From Aquirhabdus sp. (lineage in GTDB: Bacteria > Pseudomonadota > Gammaproteobacteria > Pseudomonadales > Moraxellaceae), in the NCBI GenBank assembly GCA_030149815.1, contig JASLHI010000014.1:51160-115159 (forward strand): DNA of 64,000 nt. The letters run 5' to 3'. Shown piece after piece: positions 35,610 through 44,844 of the stretch. The position numbers were made by a program, and so were the translations under genes. The notes under the pieces are model-generated. The model made no database searches. It worked only from the letters and a program-made list of their open reading frames with translations, and was not told the origin of the DNA. How positions within the stretch are numbered: the stretch's first letter is position 1; the number at the start of each line of letters is the position of its first letter.

Positions 35610-36284
35610 TTAAAGCTGACGCGTGGCTTCACGCACGCCATTTGGCCCAGCAAGTAATGCGAGATCAGCACCTTGGCGCGCAAACAGACCATTACACACG
35701 ACACCTGCAATGTTGTTGAGCTCTTGTTCAAGCGCAATCGCATCCAGAATATTCAAATTATGGGTATCAAGAATCAGATTACCATTATCCGTCACGAAAC
35801 CTTGACGATATGCAGGAGAGCCGCCCAGTGAAACCAGCTTACGACCCACTGCTGATCGCGCCATAGGAATCACTTCGATCGGCAATGGAAATGCTCGCCC
35901 TAATTGCTCAACCCACTTTGACTCATCTGCAATACAGATAAAACGCTTAGCAACAGATGCGACGATCTTTTCACGCGTGAGAGCACCGCCACCGCCTTTG
36001 ATCATGTGCAAGTGACGATCGATTTCATCTGCACCATCAATATAAATATCCAAACTGCTGACTTGGTTCAACTCAACCACTTCGATTCCGACAGCTTTTA
36101 AACGATCTTCTGTTGCTTTCGAACTCGCAACCGCACCCGCAAGTTTTAACTGTGGTAATAAATCAATCAAAAAATTGACAGTACTTCCCGTGCCCACACC
36201 GATCATGCCACCTTTCGGGATATGCGCCAATGCAGCTTGGGCAACTGCTTTTTTTAATTGATCTTGATTACTCACAACAGCCAT
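35610..36284 (-). CDS. rpiA: ribose-5-phosphate isomerase A
   Basis: Interconverts ribose 5-phosphate and ribulose 5-phosphate in the pentose phosphate pathway. Conserved elements: MIGVGTGSTVNFLID (22-36), SSKATEDRLKAVGIEV, SLDIYIDGADEID with the catalytic Asp residues, IKGGGGALTREKIVA, and ADESKWVEQLG. Length 224 residues is normal. With tkt near 47 kb, it supplies the non-oxidative branch. Confidence 0.95.
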   Translation of the reverse strand: MAVVSNQDQLKKAVAQAALAHIPKGGMIGVGTGSTVNFLIDLLPQLKLAGAVASSKATEDRLKAVGIEVVELNQVSSLDIYIDGADEIDRHLHMIKGGGGALTREKIVASVAKRFICIADESKWVEQLGRAFPLPIEVIPMARSAVGRKLVSLGGSPAYRQGFVTDNGNLILDTHNLNILDAIALEQELNNIAGVVCNGLFARQGADLALLAGPNGVREATRQL

Positions 36285-36392
36285 ACGAATACACTCGCAA
36301 AAATACTAAAGGATACTAAAATAAATTCGCGCTAGTTTATCGTACTTACCTACCCCAAGCGTAGCTGTTTGTTAAGCAATCCCCACCAATCA

Positions 36393-37358
36393 TTAAATTT
36401 TTGCAGGCAAGTTACGATTCACTCGTGCACGTAATTGCGCTAGAAACTCAGAGACTTTACTGGTTTCAGCTTTTTGAGTCAGGTCAACTGGAGCATCTAC
36501 AACTTGAGTTTGTAAACGCTCAGGTTGTGCCTGAAGTGCGCGAAAGCGTGCAATTGAGGATTCGATATTTCTGCCCAACAAACCTTTTCGAACGGGCTTC
36601 GGTAAATAACGAAATACCTGTGCCTGATTAATTAACTCAACCAACCTAGATGTATCTTTAAAGTTAGTCAAAACAATCGTTAATAATTCTGGATGCTCTT
36701 GCTTCAATGTTTTAATCATCGAACTCAGATCAATATCACCCAAACTCAACTCAGTAACCATAATCGCAATAGATTGGCTGGTCAGAATATTCAATGCGGA
36801 GCCAACATCTTGACTCCAGAACACATCATGTGAAGCACCTAAAATTTCTTTGACCACAAGATAAGTCCCCTCATCACGATCAAGGACTAAACATGAAAGG
36901 CGTTTACTGACGACGATCTCAGACTCTGTGGACAACAGAGAAACCGTATTTAACAGTGATTCAGGTATGAGTTTCTCTAGTTTTCCTGCGATATTTGCCG
37001 CTTGAGCAATGGTGTCTCGTAACTCTTTTGGACCCCAAGGTTTATTGATATAACGGAATATTTCTCCATCATTCAACGCATCCAATGCCGCATCAGCATC
37101 AGAATAACCCGTTAATAAAATCCGTATCGTATCTGGCGCAATATCACGAGCCTGACGTAACAACTCTGTGCCAGTCATAATTGGCATACGTTGATCTGAA
37201 ATAATGACGTGAATGTTTTCTTGGCGCAAAATCTTGAGCGCTTCATGACCATCACTGGTTGCAAAAATTTGATATTGCGTGCGTAGTAGCATACTCAATG
37301 AACGTAAAATTCGTTCTTCATCATCCACTAATAAAATCTTCGGCTTATCACTCATCAT
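36393..37358 (-). CDS. double-receiver response regulator with pseudo-receiver
   Basis: The protein contains two CheY-like receiver domains and no DNA-binding or enzymatic output. The first (about 7-125) is intact: DDEE at 12-15, phospho-acceptor D55 in ISDQRMP, T83 region in ILLTGYS, and K107 in INKPW. The second (about 153-275) has LDRDE for the acid pocket, but E203 (VTELSL) replaces the phospho-acceptor Asp, so it should be a pseudo-receiver. The C-terminal tail is Gln/Arg-rich. ATG at 37358 has GGAGAAAG just upstream. It lies 55 bp after the CBS histidine kinase. Confidence 0.85.
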   Translation of the reverse strand: MMSDKPKILLVDDEERILRSLSMLLRTQYQIFATSDGHEALKILRQENIHVIISDQRMPIMTGTELLRQARDIAPDTIRILLTGYSDADAALDALNDGEIFRYINKPWGPKELRDTIAQAANIAGKLEKLIPESLLNTVSLLSTESEIVVSKRLSCLVLDRDEGTYLVVKEILGASHDVFWSQDVGSALNILTSQSIAIMVTELSLGDIDLSSMIKTLKQEHPELLTIVLTNFKDTSRLVELINQAQVFRYLPKPVRKGLLGRNIESSIARFRALQAQPERLQTQVVDAPVDLTQKAETSKVSEFLAQLRARVNRNLPAKI

Positions 37359-37413
37359 CTTTCTCCAATCAAATCCAGACCTACAAACTTCCATTGATTA
37401 TGTAGGCTAAATG

Positions 37414-38733
37414 TTATGCTTCGGCTAAAACAGCTTGTGTTGTTTTCACAGCTTGACGTTGGCGTGGTAATGAAATACCAAATCGCGTTCCGCGCCCCAC
37501 TTCCGATGCGACACGAATACGCCCACCATGTTGCTCAATGATTTGGAATGAAATAGACAACCCTAGACCAGTTCCCTCACCTACTGGTTTGGTCGTAAAG
37601 AATGGATCAAAGATCTTAGCGACAACTTCAGATGGCATACCTTTGCCCGTGTCCTGCACAGAAATATAGACATTGGTCTCGTCTGCCCATGTCTTCACCA
37701 AAATCTTCCCGTCACCTGTAATTGCTTGAGCAGCATTAGTAAATAGATTCAATAACACTTGATTGATCTGCGAAGGTGCACAAGCGATCTTAGGAATATC
37801 GCCAAGTTGTTTAATCACCTCAATACGGTTTTTCAATGTGCTCTTGGCAATCAACAAAGATGAATTGATACACTCATTGATTGAAACGCTATCCGTCATT
37901 GCTTGATCAAGTCGACTAAAGTTCTTCAGCCCCATCACCAACTCGTTAATCTGTTCTAAACCATAACCTGTATCATTAAAAATCGCGGTCATATCTTCAA
38001 ACAACAGATCAGGCTGAATCTCATTTTGTAGATCATCCAACTCTGCCAACTTCTCAGCAATCGCAACATCATTGCTATCAGGCGACAAGATCACATCAAT
38101 CAACTCACGATGCGATGAGTGCATCTGATTCAATTGAGTTATAAACTCTTGAACAATCTCAACGTTGTTTTTGACATAGCCGAGAGGCGTATTAATTTCA
38201 TGCGCAACGCCGGCAACCATCTGACCCAGCGATGCCATTTTTTCGGATTGAACCAACTGTGCTTGTGATGACTTCAATTCGCGGTACGCGTTAGAGAGTT
38301 CACGCGTATTTTTGGCGACTTGTTCTTCCATCGCACTGAGCAGCGCAATCACTGAACCTAAGCCTAAATACTGACCATTTTCAGTAATCACAAAATCTTC
38401 TGACAATGGCGAACGAACTTTGGCTGAAATATAGTTGGCGGCTTCCGCAACAGATGTATTGACATCCACTGACAAAAAACTGCGCGCCATAAAGTTTGCA
38501 ACAGGTTTACGCCCGAACAACTCACGACCAAAATTTTTCATAAAAATGCCATGAAGCTGATGACGCGTAATCACGCCAACAGGGATACCTTCGTGAACGA
38601 TTGGAACTGACAAAATGGCTTCGTACTCTGGCAACAGCAGTTGTGCAGCGATTTCATTGACCGAATCCGTCGGTGAAAATGCGGGAATATGAAGTGCTAA
38701 CGAATAAATATCCGTTGTTGAATTTTCTTTCAT
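37414..38733 (-). CDS. CBS-domain sensor histidine kinase
   Basis: The 439-residue kinase has no membrane helix. A pair of CBS domains (about 13-137) comes first, then a short coiled coil (AKNTRELSNAYRELKSSQAQLVQSEKM, in two parts), the dimerisation/phosphoacceptor H178 in MVAGVAHEINTPLGYV, and an HATPase domain with NAAQA, DTGKGMP and GEGTGLGLS. CBS pairs usually sense adenylate nucleotides or metabolites, so this kinase may report energy state; that is inference. The kinase is cognate to the double-receiver protein that follows. Confidence 0.9.
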   Translation of the reverse strand: MKENSTTDIYSLALHIPAFSPTDSVNEIAAQLLLPEYEAILSVPIVHEGIPVGVITRHQLHGIFMKNFGRELFGRKPVANFMARSFLSVDVNTSVAEAANYISAKVRSPLSEDFVITENGQYLGLGSVIALLSAMEEQVAKNTRELSNAYRELKSSQAQLVQSEKMASLGQMVAGVAHEINTPLGYVKNNVEIVQEFITQLNQMHSSHRELIDVILSPDSNDVAIAEKLAELDDLQNEIQPDLLFEDMTAIFNDTGYGLEQINELVMGLKNFSRLDQAMTDSVSINECINSSLLIAKSTLKNRIEVIKQLGDIPKIACAPSQINQVLLNLFTNAAQAITGDGKILVKTWADETNVYISVQDTGKGMPSEVVAKIFDPFFTTKPVGEGTGLGLSISFQIIEQHGGRIRVASEVGRGTRFGISLPRQRQAVKTTQAVLAEA

Positions 38734-38757
38734 GATACTCACATTCCATTTTGCCAA

Positions 38758-39275
38758 AATAAGTTAGACTCACGCAGCGTCATTCATGGGCAATAAACAA
38801 TGTCTGCATTTGTGAGAGCGATACACTTGTCTAATCCAAGACCACACCAAATTTACCTAAACCTCAAAAAACGAAAAACGGATACGAATCATCATGAATA
38901 GAATAGATGTCATCATTCATAAAAATTCGAATTATTATTGAGGTTGGTATGGGGGAAATCGGAAAAGACTCTACTCGATAAGAGTAATCATTTGATGTGA
39001 CAAAAATATGAAAAAAAGCTAAATTTTATACAATTTTTCTATTTATAAACAATTGTTTAACAATTTTATAGACCAACAGTACAGATCAAAAAAATGATTA
39101 GTGTACATGCGTAGATTAAGTCTTGTAAATTTCTAGAAAAAATCTTTCGATCAATTTACTGCGTACTTCAACAAGCAGAGTAAAACTATATAGCTCATCT
39201 CACCTGTCGAAACATACGAAAACATTGTCAAAATTTTAATAGATGCTAGAAATTCGATTTTTTATAAGAATACAT
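38758..39275. other. AT-rich intergenic gap between the kinase and hemE
   Basis: About 520 bp without a supported gene; the longest reading frames are broken. It presumably carries the kinase promoter. A small TACTC/GAGTA hairpin (38972-38986) is the only clear dyad. Confidence 0.4.
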
Positions 39276-39322
39276 AAACATCTTATTCAGCTATCACTCA
39301 TGTAGAACTGAATAAGATGTTT
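39276..39322 (-). terminator. probable terminator of hemE
   Basis: A perfect 15-bp stem (39276-39290 with 39308-39322) with a 17-nt loop lies 21 bp beyond the hemE stop. The T-tract on the minus strand is short, so it is a moderate call. Confidence 0.6.
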
Positions 39323-39342
39323 TTAGAATTGATCTAAAGCTG

Positions 39343-40446
39343 TTATTTAAAATATGGCTGGCTCAATTCATGCACCGCATCGACAAAGACACCAGCATGA
39401 GTTGGATCAACCCACTGGGTGATACCATGTCCAAGATTTGCGACATAACCCGTTTTGCTGGCATCAGCTCTGTATGCGTCTGAAAGCATTGCTGCCACAG
39501 ATTTACGAATTTGCTCAGGCGAACCGTACAAAGTATTTGGATCAAGATTGCCTTGCAAAGCAAATCGCCCCGCTGCCATATAACGAGCATCCGCAAGCGA
39601 CGTTGTCCAATCCAATCCCAATGCATCTGCATCACTAGTCGCCATTTGAGGAATCCACTGACCGCCGCCTTTAGTAAACAGGATCACAGGCACACGTCGA
39701 CCCTCATGTTCACGAATAAGACCTGCAATAATTTTGTTCATATAGTTGAGTGAAAACTCGACATATTCACGATGCGCCAGTGCTCCGCCCCAACTATCGA
39801 AAATCTGCACCACTTGCGCCCCAGCAACAATCTGCGCATTCAGATAATCAGTGACCGCAACGGCAAGCTTATCTAGTAACGCATGGAGTAACTCTGGTGA
39901 ACGATAAAGCATTTCTTTGGTATGGCGAAATTCTCGAGAACTGCCACCTTCAACCATATACGTTGCAAGTGTCCAAGGACTTCCTGAAAATCCAATCAGC
40001 GGTACGCTGCCACCCAATGCAGAACGAATCGTACTGACTGCACGCATTACATAATCCAGAGAATCATTCGGATCAATTTTTGGTAATGCTGCAATATCAG
40101 ACTCAGTACGCACCGTTTTTTTGAACTTTGGGCCTTCCCCTTCTTCAAAGTACAAGCCTAAGCCCATCGCATCAGGCACAGTGAGAATATCACTAAACAG
40201 AATCGCAGCATCTAAAGCAAAACGACGCAAAGGCTGTAAAGTCACTTCACACGCTAAATCTGTATTTTTGCACAGCGACAAAAAATCACCTGCTTGACTA
40301 CGGGTCTCTTTGTATTCAGGTAAATAACGCCCCGCCTGACGCATCATCCAGACGGGTGTTGTATCCACAGGCTGACGCAATAGTGCACGAATAAAACGAT
40401 CATTCTTTAGTACAGGTTTAGATTGCGAATTTGTATCATTCATCAT
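39343..40446 (-). CDS. hemE: uroporphyrinogen decarboxylase HemE
   Basis: Decarboxylates uroporphyrinogen III to coproporphyrinogen III in heme synthesis. Signatures: FIRALLRQPVDTTPVWMMRQAGRYLPEYKETR at the N-terminus (as RALLRQPVDTTPVWMMRQAG and RYLPEYKE), FSDILTVPDAMGLGL, GFSGSPWTLATYMVEGG and QIFDSWGGAL. The start is ATG at 40446 (a second ATG follows directly); an upstream in-frame TTG at 40455 lacks a site. miaE lies 39 bp upstream on the same strand, so the two may be co-transcribed. Confidence 0.96.
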   Translation of the reverse strand: MMNDTNSQSKPVLKNDRFIRALLRQPVDTTPVWMMRQAGRYLPEYKETRSQAGDFLSLCKNTDLACEVTLQPLRRFALDAAILFSDILTVPDAMGLGLYFEEGEGPKFKKTVRTESDIAALPKIDPNDSLDYVMRAVSTIRSALGGSVPLIGFSGSPWTLATYMVEGGSSREFRHTKEMLYRSPELLHALLDKLAVAVTDYLNAQIVAGAQVVQIFDSWGGALAHREYVEFSLNYMNKIIAGLIREHEGRRVPVILFTKGGGQWIPQMATSDADALGLDWTTSLADARYMAAGRFALQGNLDPNTLYGSPEQIRKSVAAMLSDAYRADASKTGYVANLGHGITQWVDPTHAGVFVDAVHELSQPYFK

Positions 40447-40494
40447 CACGCTCAACTATTTTGAAAACTAATAAGAAAATAATTAAAAAACCAA

Positions 40495-41130
40495 TCAATC
40501 TGACAAAACTGGTACACCGCCGTGAAATCTGATTTCAGTATCTGGCGATTCAATCAGCTCACGCTCAACTTCACGAAACAATACAATCCTGTCATCAATC
40601 GCAATTCTTTCAGAGTCAGGAACCAACGTCCGCGCTAAGGTTAAATAATCTTCAAAATGTCGCGACTCTGACTTCAACAAATAGCGATAGAACTTTGCTA
40701 ACTCGTCATCAACAAAAGGCGCCAACGCAGCAAAACGCTCACACGAACGAGCCTCTACAAATGCGCCGACAATCAATACATCTACCAATGCCGCTGGTTC
40801 ATGCGTTCGAATATGCTTGCGTAGTCCTTGTGCATAACGACTCGCACTCACGGCCTCCCACACCTGCCCACGCTCGCGCATAATGCCAATCACTTGCTCA
40901 TAATGCAGCATCTCTTCACGAACCAACTGAGCAAGTTTGACTTGTAAATCGGTATGATAGCCGTAACGGAACATCAAATTCATCGCCGTTCCTGCTGCTT
41001 TCTTTTCACAATTCGCATGATCTTGCAATAACAACGGAATGTGCTGACACGCCACATCCACCCACGCTTGAGGTGTACGACAAGCCAAAAAATCATAAAT
41101 CGGTTTCAATAACTCTGCAGCGGCACTCAT
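40495..41130 (-). CDS. miaE: tRNA 2-methylthio-N6-isopentenyl adenosine(37) hydroxylase MiaE
   Basis: Non-heme di-iron hydroxylase that adds a hydroxyl to ms2i6A at position 37 of tRNAs reading UNN codons. The ferritin-like fold is shown by the ligand motifs EKKAAGTAMNLMFRY, VREEMLHYEQV (ExxH), FVEARSCERF and KSESRHFEDYL (ExxH). The 211-residue length fits. It requires molecular oxygen, so it indicates aerobic metabolism. It lies upstream of hemE on the same strand. Confidence 0.92.
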   Translation of the reverse strand: MSAAAELLKPIYDFLACRTPQAWVDVACQHIPLLLQDHANCEKKAAGTAMNLMFRYGYHTDLQVKLAQLVREEMLHYEQVIGIMRERGQVWEAVSASRYAQGLRKHIRTHEPAALVDVLIVGAFVEARSCERFAALAPFVDDELAKFYRYLLKSESRHFEDYLTLARTLVPDSERIAIDDRIVLFREVERELIESPDTEIRFHGGVPVLSD

Positions 41131-41363
41131 TCAAATCAACTCAAAAGTTACATGAAACTATTTAAACAAATTTCAAGTAAATACAAATATAAAACAGCTC
41201 AATAGCTTACAAATTAAAAATAGATTCCAACATCGCTCAGGAATAAAACTAACATTTATTTGTTAAACTGATTTTCATAACGATCGACTATCGTATTTTG
41301 ACTTAGCAAATCAGCGATAAATCATAATGAGTAATTATGACGCATTTCTCGAGAAAAATTTGT

Positions 41364-42650
41364 ATGAAAAAAAACATCTTTGCCATCTTCATGGGTTTAT
41401 TACCATCCTTCGCCTTTGCCGCTGGAGGTGAAATGCATGAAGAACTTTCAAATATTTTAATTTCGATGTTTTGCCTCGTCCTCTCCGCTCAGGTTCTTGG
41501 CTGGCTGATGTCTCGATTCGGACAACCGCGTGTTATTGGACAAGTACTTGCTGGTGTACTTGTTGGCCCAAGTTTACTTGGACTTGTGCATGTCAATGTC
41601 ACCTTACAAGCCCTTGCAGAGTTTGGTGCAATTTTTCTCATGTTTGCTGTCGGTTTAGAAAACCGATTACGTGATTTGTTAGTAGTGGGTAAAGAAGCGA
41701 TTATCGTTGCACTTCTAGGGATTGTCTTACCAATGCTAGGGGGATATGCATTTGGGTATTTTCATGATCTCTCTCAAATTCAAAGCATCTTTATTGGCAC
41801 TTCAATGGTCGCAACCAGCGTCGGGATTACGGCACAGGTGCTCAATGATTTAGGTGTCATTAACAGTAAATACGCACGCATCATTTTAGGTGCGGCTGTG
41901 ATTGACGATATTTTAGGACTCGCGATTTTAGGCGTCGTTTCTGGCATGGCAAATGGCGAAGAAATTACGACTATCGGCGTTTCAACCACTTTAGCAATTT
42001 CTTTAGGGTTTGTCGGTGTTGTTCTGCTGATCGGTGTTCCCTTAATTAACTATATCCAATCTCACTTAAATCCACAGAAAATCTCTGGTGGTTTTGGTCT
42101 CATCATTTCTTTAAGTCTAGGTTTTGCTGCTCTCTCTGGAATCGCAGGATTAGCACCAATCATCGGTGCGTTTCTAATCGGGATGGTACTCGCGGAAGTC
42201 AGCGACAATTATGATTTCCACGATAAGGTTCATGCTTTAGAAAGTTTTTTAGCACCTGTATTCTTTGCAATGGTTGGCGTTCAATTACCGCTAGAACTCT
42301 TGGCAAATGGCGAAGTCCTCTTTAACGGCGCAATACTCACGATCATCGCAATATTAGGAAAATGGCTCGGCGGTTTAGCGATTACGCCTCAGCAAGGCGT
42401 TACTGTCGCTAATAAAGTCGGCGTCGGCATGGTTCCGCGTGGCGAAGTAGGTTTGATCGTAGTTGGAATTGGGCTTAGTACAAATTTAATCAATAACAAG
42501 TTATTTGCTGAAATCGTAGTCATGATTGTCGCAACGACGATTCTTGCACCCATTGCACTACGTCTTTTAATTAAGGCGCCAGCCGACACTAGCGTACCTC
42601 GAATCAAAGAAGAGGACGCTCTAGGTACTTCTGATGGAAAAGGGATTTAA
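41364..42650 (+). CDS. monovalent cation:proton antiporter (CPA2/KefB family)
   Basis: Membrane protein of 428 residues with about 12 helices and a signal-like N-terminus MKKNIFAIFMGLLPSFAFAA. The Na/H exchanger fold is shown by RFGQPRVIGQVLAGVLVGPSLLG, FGAIFLMFAVGLENRLRDLL, the ion-binding GAAVIDDILGLAILG with the DD pair, and VGMVPRGEVGLIVVGIGLS. No C-terminal TrkA-N (RCK) domain is present, in contrast to KefB/KefC. The transported ion is not resolvable. ATG at 41364 matches a signal-like N-terminus better than the open frame at 41337. A terminator follows. Confidence 0.88.
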   Translation: MKKNIFAIFMGLLPSFAFAAGGEMHEELSNILISMFCLVLSAQVLGWLMSRFGQPRVIGQVLAGVLVGPSLLGLVHVNVTLQALAEFGAIFLMFAVGLENRLRDLLVVGKEAIIVALLGIVLPMLGGYAFGYFHDLSQIQSIFIGTSMVATSVGITAQVLNDLGVINSKYARIILGAAVIDDILGLAILGVVSGMANGEEITTIGVSTTLAISLGFVGVVLLIGVPLINYIQSHLNPQKISGGFGLIISLSLGFAALSGIAGLAPIIGAFLIGMVLAEVSDNYDFHDKVHALESFLAPVFFAMVGVQLPLELLANGEVLFNGAILTIIAILGKWLGGLAITPQQGVTVANKVGVGMVPRGEVGLIVVGIGLSTNLINNKLFAEIVVMIVATTILAPIALRLLIKAPADTSVPRIKEEDALGTSDGKGI

Positions 42651-42685
42651 TTTGAGATTAGCTTTCCCAATATGATCCACACACA

Positions 42686-42711
42686 AAAGACACTTTAAAA
42701 GTGTCTTTTTA
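42686..42711 (+). terminator. terminator after the cation antiporter gene
   Basis: A near-perfect palindrome AAAAGACACTT...AAGTGTCTTTT spans 42686-42710 and is followed by more T, 35 bp past the stop. Confidence 0.8.
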
Positions 42712-42912
42712 TAATCTCACCAAACATGAAGTAATATTTAAAGTCATATCACTATTCCATGTCTGTCGTACTAGACTCATGAAAAGTGCAAATCATTCCA
42801 CCGCATATCACACTTTTGGGCATTGTATGCCTAACATTAGAACAATCATAATGACACGATATCGACAGATGTTATCTACAATCATTTGATCAACTTAACC
42901 GATAGGAACGAT

Positions 42913-43350
42913 ATGAGCATCATGCAAGGAACGCCCACACAAGCCGAAATCGTCGCTGATATTATTGCGAAAGTTTCACCTGATTTCATGAAGTCTGGAA
43001 TTCGAATTGAGCGGATTGAATTACCAGAGACGGTTTGTGTACTGCCCTTTCACACAAAACAAACTCGTCCAGGCAATACCATTTCTGGCCCAACCATGAT
43101 GTTCTTGGCGGATTTAGCAATGTATACGTTGGTGCTGGCTTTGGATAACACGCAAATCATGTCGGTCACGCAGGATTTGCACATGCATTTCCTTGCACGT
43201 CCAGCAGCACAAGACTTACAAGCCGTTGGAACTGTTGTGAAAAAAGGACGTCGTACGGTAGTGATGCGCGTGGATATTTTTAGTATTAGTCCTGAAGGTG
43301 AGAAAAAACTCGTAGCGTTTGCAACGGGAACATATGCGCTGATGACGTAA
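42913..43350 (+). CDS. PaaI-like thioesterase (hotdog fold)
   Basis: A 145-residue hotdog-fold protein. The helix SGPTMMFLADLAMYTLVLALD corresponds to the central PaaI/YigI hotdog helix, with MSVTQDLHMHFLARPA and LQAVGTVVKKGRRTVVMRVDIF making the sheet. It would hydrolyse acyl- or aryl-CoA thioesters. The catalytic Asp/Asn position in the SGPTMM-LADLA region is plausible but not proven. ATG at 42913 has TAGGAA upstream. It stands alone between the antiporter and a small membrane protein. Confidence 0.78.
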   Translation: MSIMQGTPTQAEIVADIIAKVSPDFMKSGIRIERIELPETVCVLPFHTKQTRPGNTISGPTMMFLADLAMYTLVLALDNTQIMSVTQDLHMHFLARPAAQDLQAVGTVVKKGRRTVVMRVDIFSISPEGEKKLVAFATGTYALMT

Positions 43351-43489
43351 ACTTGCTATTACAAGAGTGATATAAACAGCCTCTCTATCAATGCTAAAAT
43401 CTTAAAATCTAAGTCACTATATTGATAAAGTAAAAGTAGCTTTTGCCTTATACATCTTATAAAAACTTGTTGAATTTTTGGAAATATAT

Positions 43490-43660
43490 ATGAGTAAAGC
43501 TAGAAATGGCGGTGCGGGTTTTAGTCTTGGCGTAGTTATTGCTGTCGCACTATCTTGGAGTGCGAATCACTCGATTCTGTGGGCAATCATAGATGGCTTT
43601 CTGAGTTGGTTCTATGTGATCTATTATTTTATTTTTAAACATCACATCATTATCCAGTAA
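43490..43660 (+). CDS. small hydrophobic membrane protein (56 aa)
   Basis: The 56-residue peptide has a short basic start, then GFSLGVVIAVALSWSANHSILWAIIDGF and a second hydrophobic stretch LSWFYVIYYFIF. Two tandem membrane helices are predicted. The pattern SW-x-x-N-x-S-I-x-W-A-I followed by GW/SWFYVIYY is seen in small bacterial membrane proteins of unknown function. GGAA lies eight bases before the ATG. It converges with the LprI-like gene, 4 bp apart. Confidence 0.6.
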   Translation: MSKARNGGAGFSLGVVIAVALSWSANHSILWAIIDGFLSWFYVIYYFIFKHHIIIQ

Positions 43661-43664
43661 ACAT

Positions 43665-44786
43665 TTAAAAACAAATATCAAATGCCGCGTGAATCGCTGA
43701 ACTTACTGCTGATTGAGCATCTTCATCAGCAGTTGAAGGTGCAACGTGAAAATAATGCACATAATATTGAGACAACTCAGTAACGGCTTGCACAATCTCA
43801 GCGTGATGCTTTTTATAAAAACGAGGATCGACTTCATCAATATCTTCGTCATTATCCTCCCCTAGCAAATCTATACGATGTAAGCTGATTGCGTTCAAGA
43901 TTTTATCGTACTCTCGACTCTGACTGAACCGAATTGAGCCGTCACAAGGCGGCTGTACAGAGTCGGCCTTTGCCATCAGATGCAAGAATTTAGGCGTAGC
44001 AGGCAACGTTGACACACAATCAGAATAAATCAGATGGTTATCCACTGCACCGCCATATTTAGCACCAAGCGCATCAACCAATCCTGGTCTATGAATCATC
44101 GCTGCGCACGGTAAAGTAAGATCGTAATCACTGACCGACACAGTATCCAAAAATGCAGCAAAAGATTCATCATCCGCCACAACATCACTGACTACTTTAG
44201 TATCTTTTAATAGCGACCACTCTTCATCATGCACAGAATCATAAGCCGAATGAATCAATGGATTAATCACTTTAGCTCGTTCACTTGGGTCCTCTAGCTT
44301 TACGTAGCGATAAATCGCCTCATAAATCGGAGAAGTTTTAGGATCTTGTCGGGTCAGCTCTGCTAGAGCTATATCTGGAGCCTGAAAAAGTGCCGCAACT
44401 GCCAGATCCTTTAAACGAGCGTCATACTGATGAGCCAAACAATTTTGCAGAGTATTTTTTTCTTTGAGACATGCCTGATCTCGATTTCTAAGCCACTTTC
44501 TTTGCTCATCGTCTTCTCTAGACAACCCACTGCCTAACGCACTCTTTCGCGCAGCGGCATACAACACGCTCATCGTACGATCTTTTGTGGCTAAACTAGG
44601 ATCAGTACAAATCACTTTTTCGATTTTAGTTGGGGATAAACAAGAAAAACTGGGCTGTGCAGGAGAGAATGAAGCATTCGATACACGAATTGAGCTGATC
44701 AAAACAGTCATCATCACAAATGCGTAAAAAAATTTACCCAAAATATCTAAAACCTGAATAAATTTTAGAGATTTGAAATGCTTCAT
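43665..44786 (-). CDS. secreted protein with LprI-like N-terminal domain
   Basis: The protein begins with a hydrophobic segment (FFYAFVMMTVLISSI) and a likely cleavage site before the mature sequence. A Cys-containing LprI-like domain follows (about 40-120): FSCLSPTKIEKVICTDPSLATKDRTMS and EDDEQRKWLRNRDQACL are characteristic of lysozyme-inhibitor LprI proteins. The remaining 230 residues are not recognised but carry four further Cys residues. A periplasmic role is likely. ATG at 44786 is favoured over 44795 because nothing supports the longer start. Confidence 0.72.
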   Translation of the reverse strand: MKHFKSLKFIQVLDILGKFFYAFVMMTVLISSIRVSNASFSPAQPSFSCLSPTKIEKVICTDPSLATKDRTMSVLYAAARKSALGSGLSREDDEQRKWLRNRDQACLKEKNTLQNCLAHQYDARLKDLAVAALFQAPDIALAELTRQDPKTSPIYEAIYRYVKLEDPSERAKVINPLIHSAYDSVHDEEWSLLKDTKVVSDVVADDESFAAFLDTVSVSDYDLTLPCAAMIHRPGLVDALGAKYGGAVDNHLIYSDCVSTLPATPKFLHLMAKADSVQPPCDGSIRFSQSREYDKILNAISLHRIDLLGEDNDEDIDEVDPRFYKKHHAEIVQAVTELSQYYVHYFHVAPSTADEDAQSAVSSAIHAAFDICF

Positions 44787-44844
44787 TCTCAACACTTTAT
44801 TTAATCGTCCTCATATTATTAAACATGGCAGACGATCTTGATCA

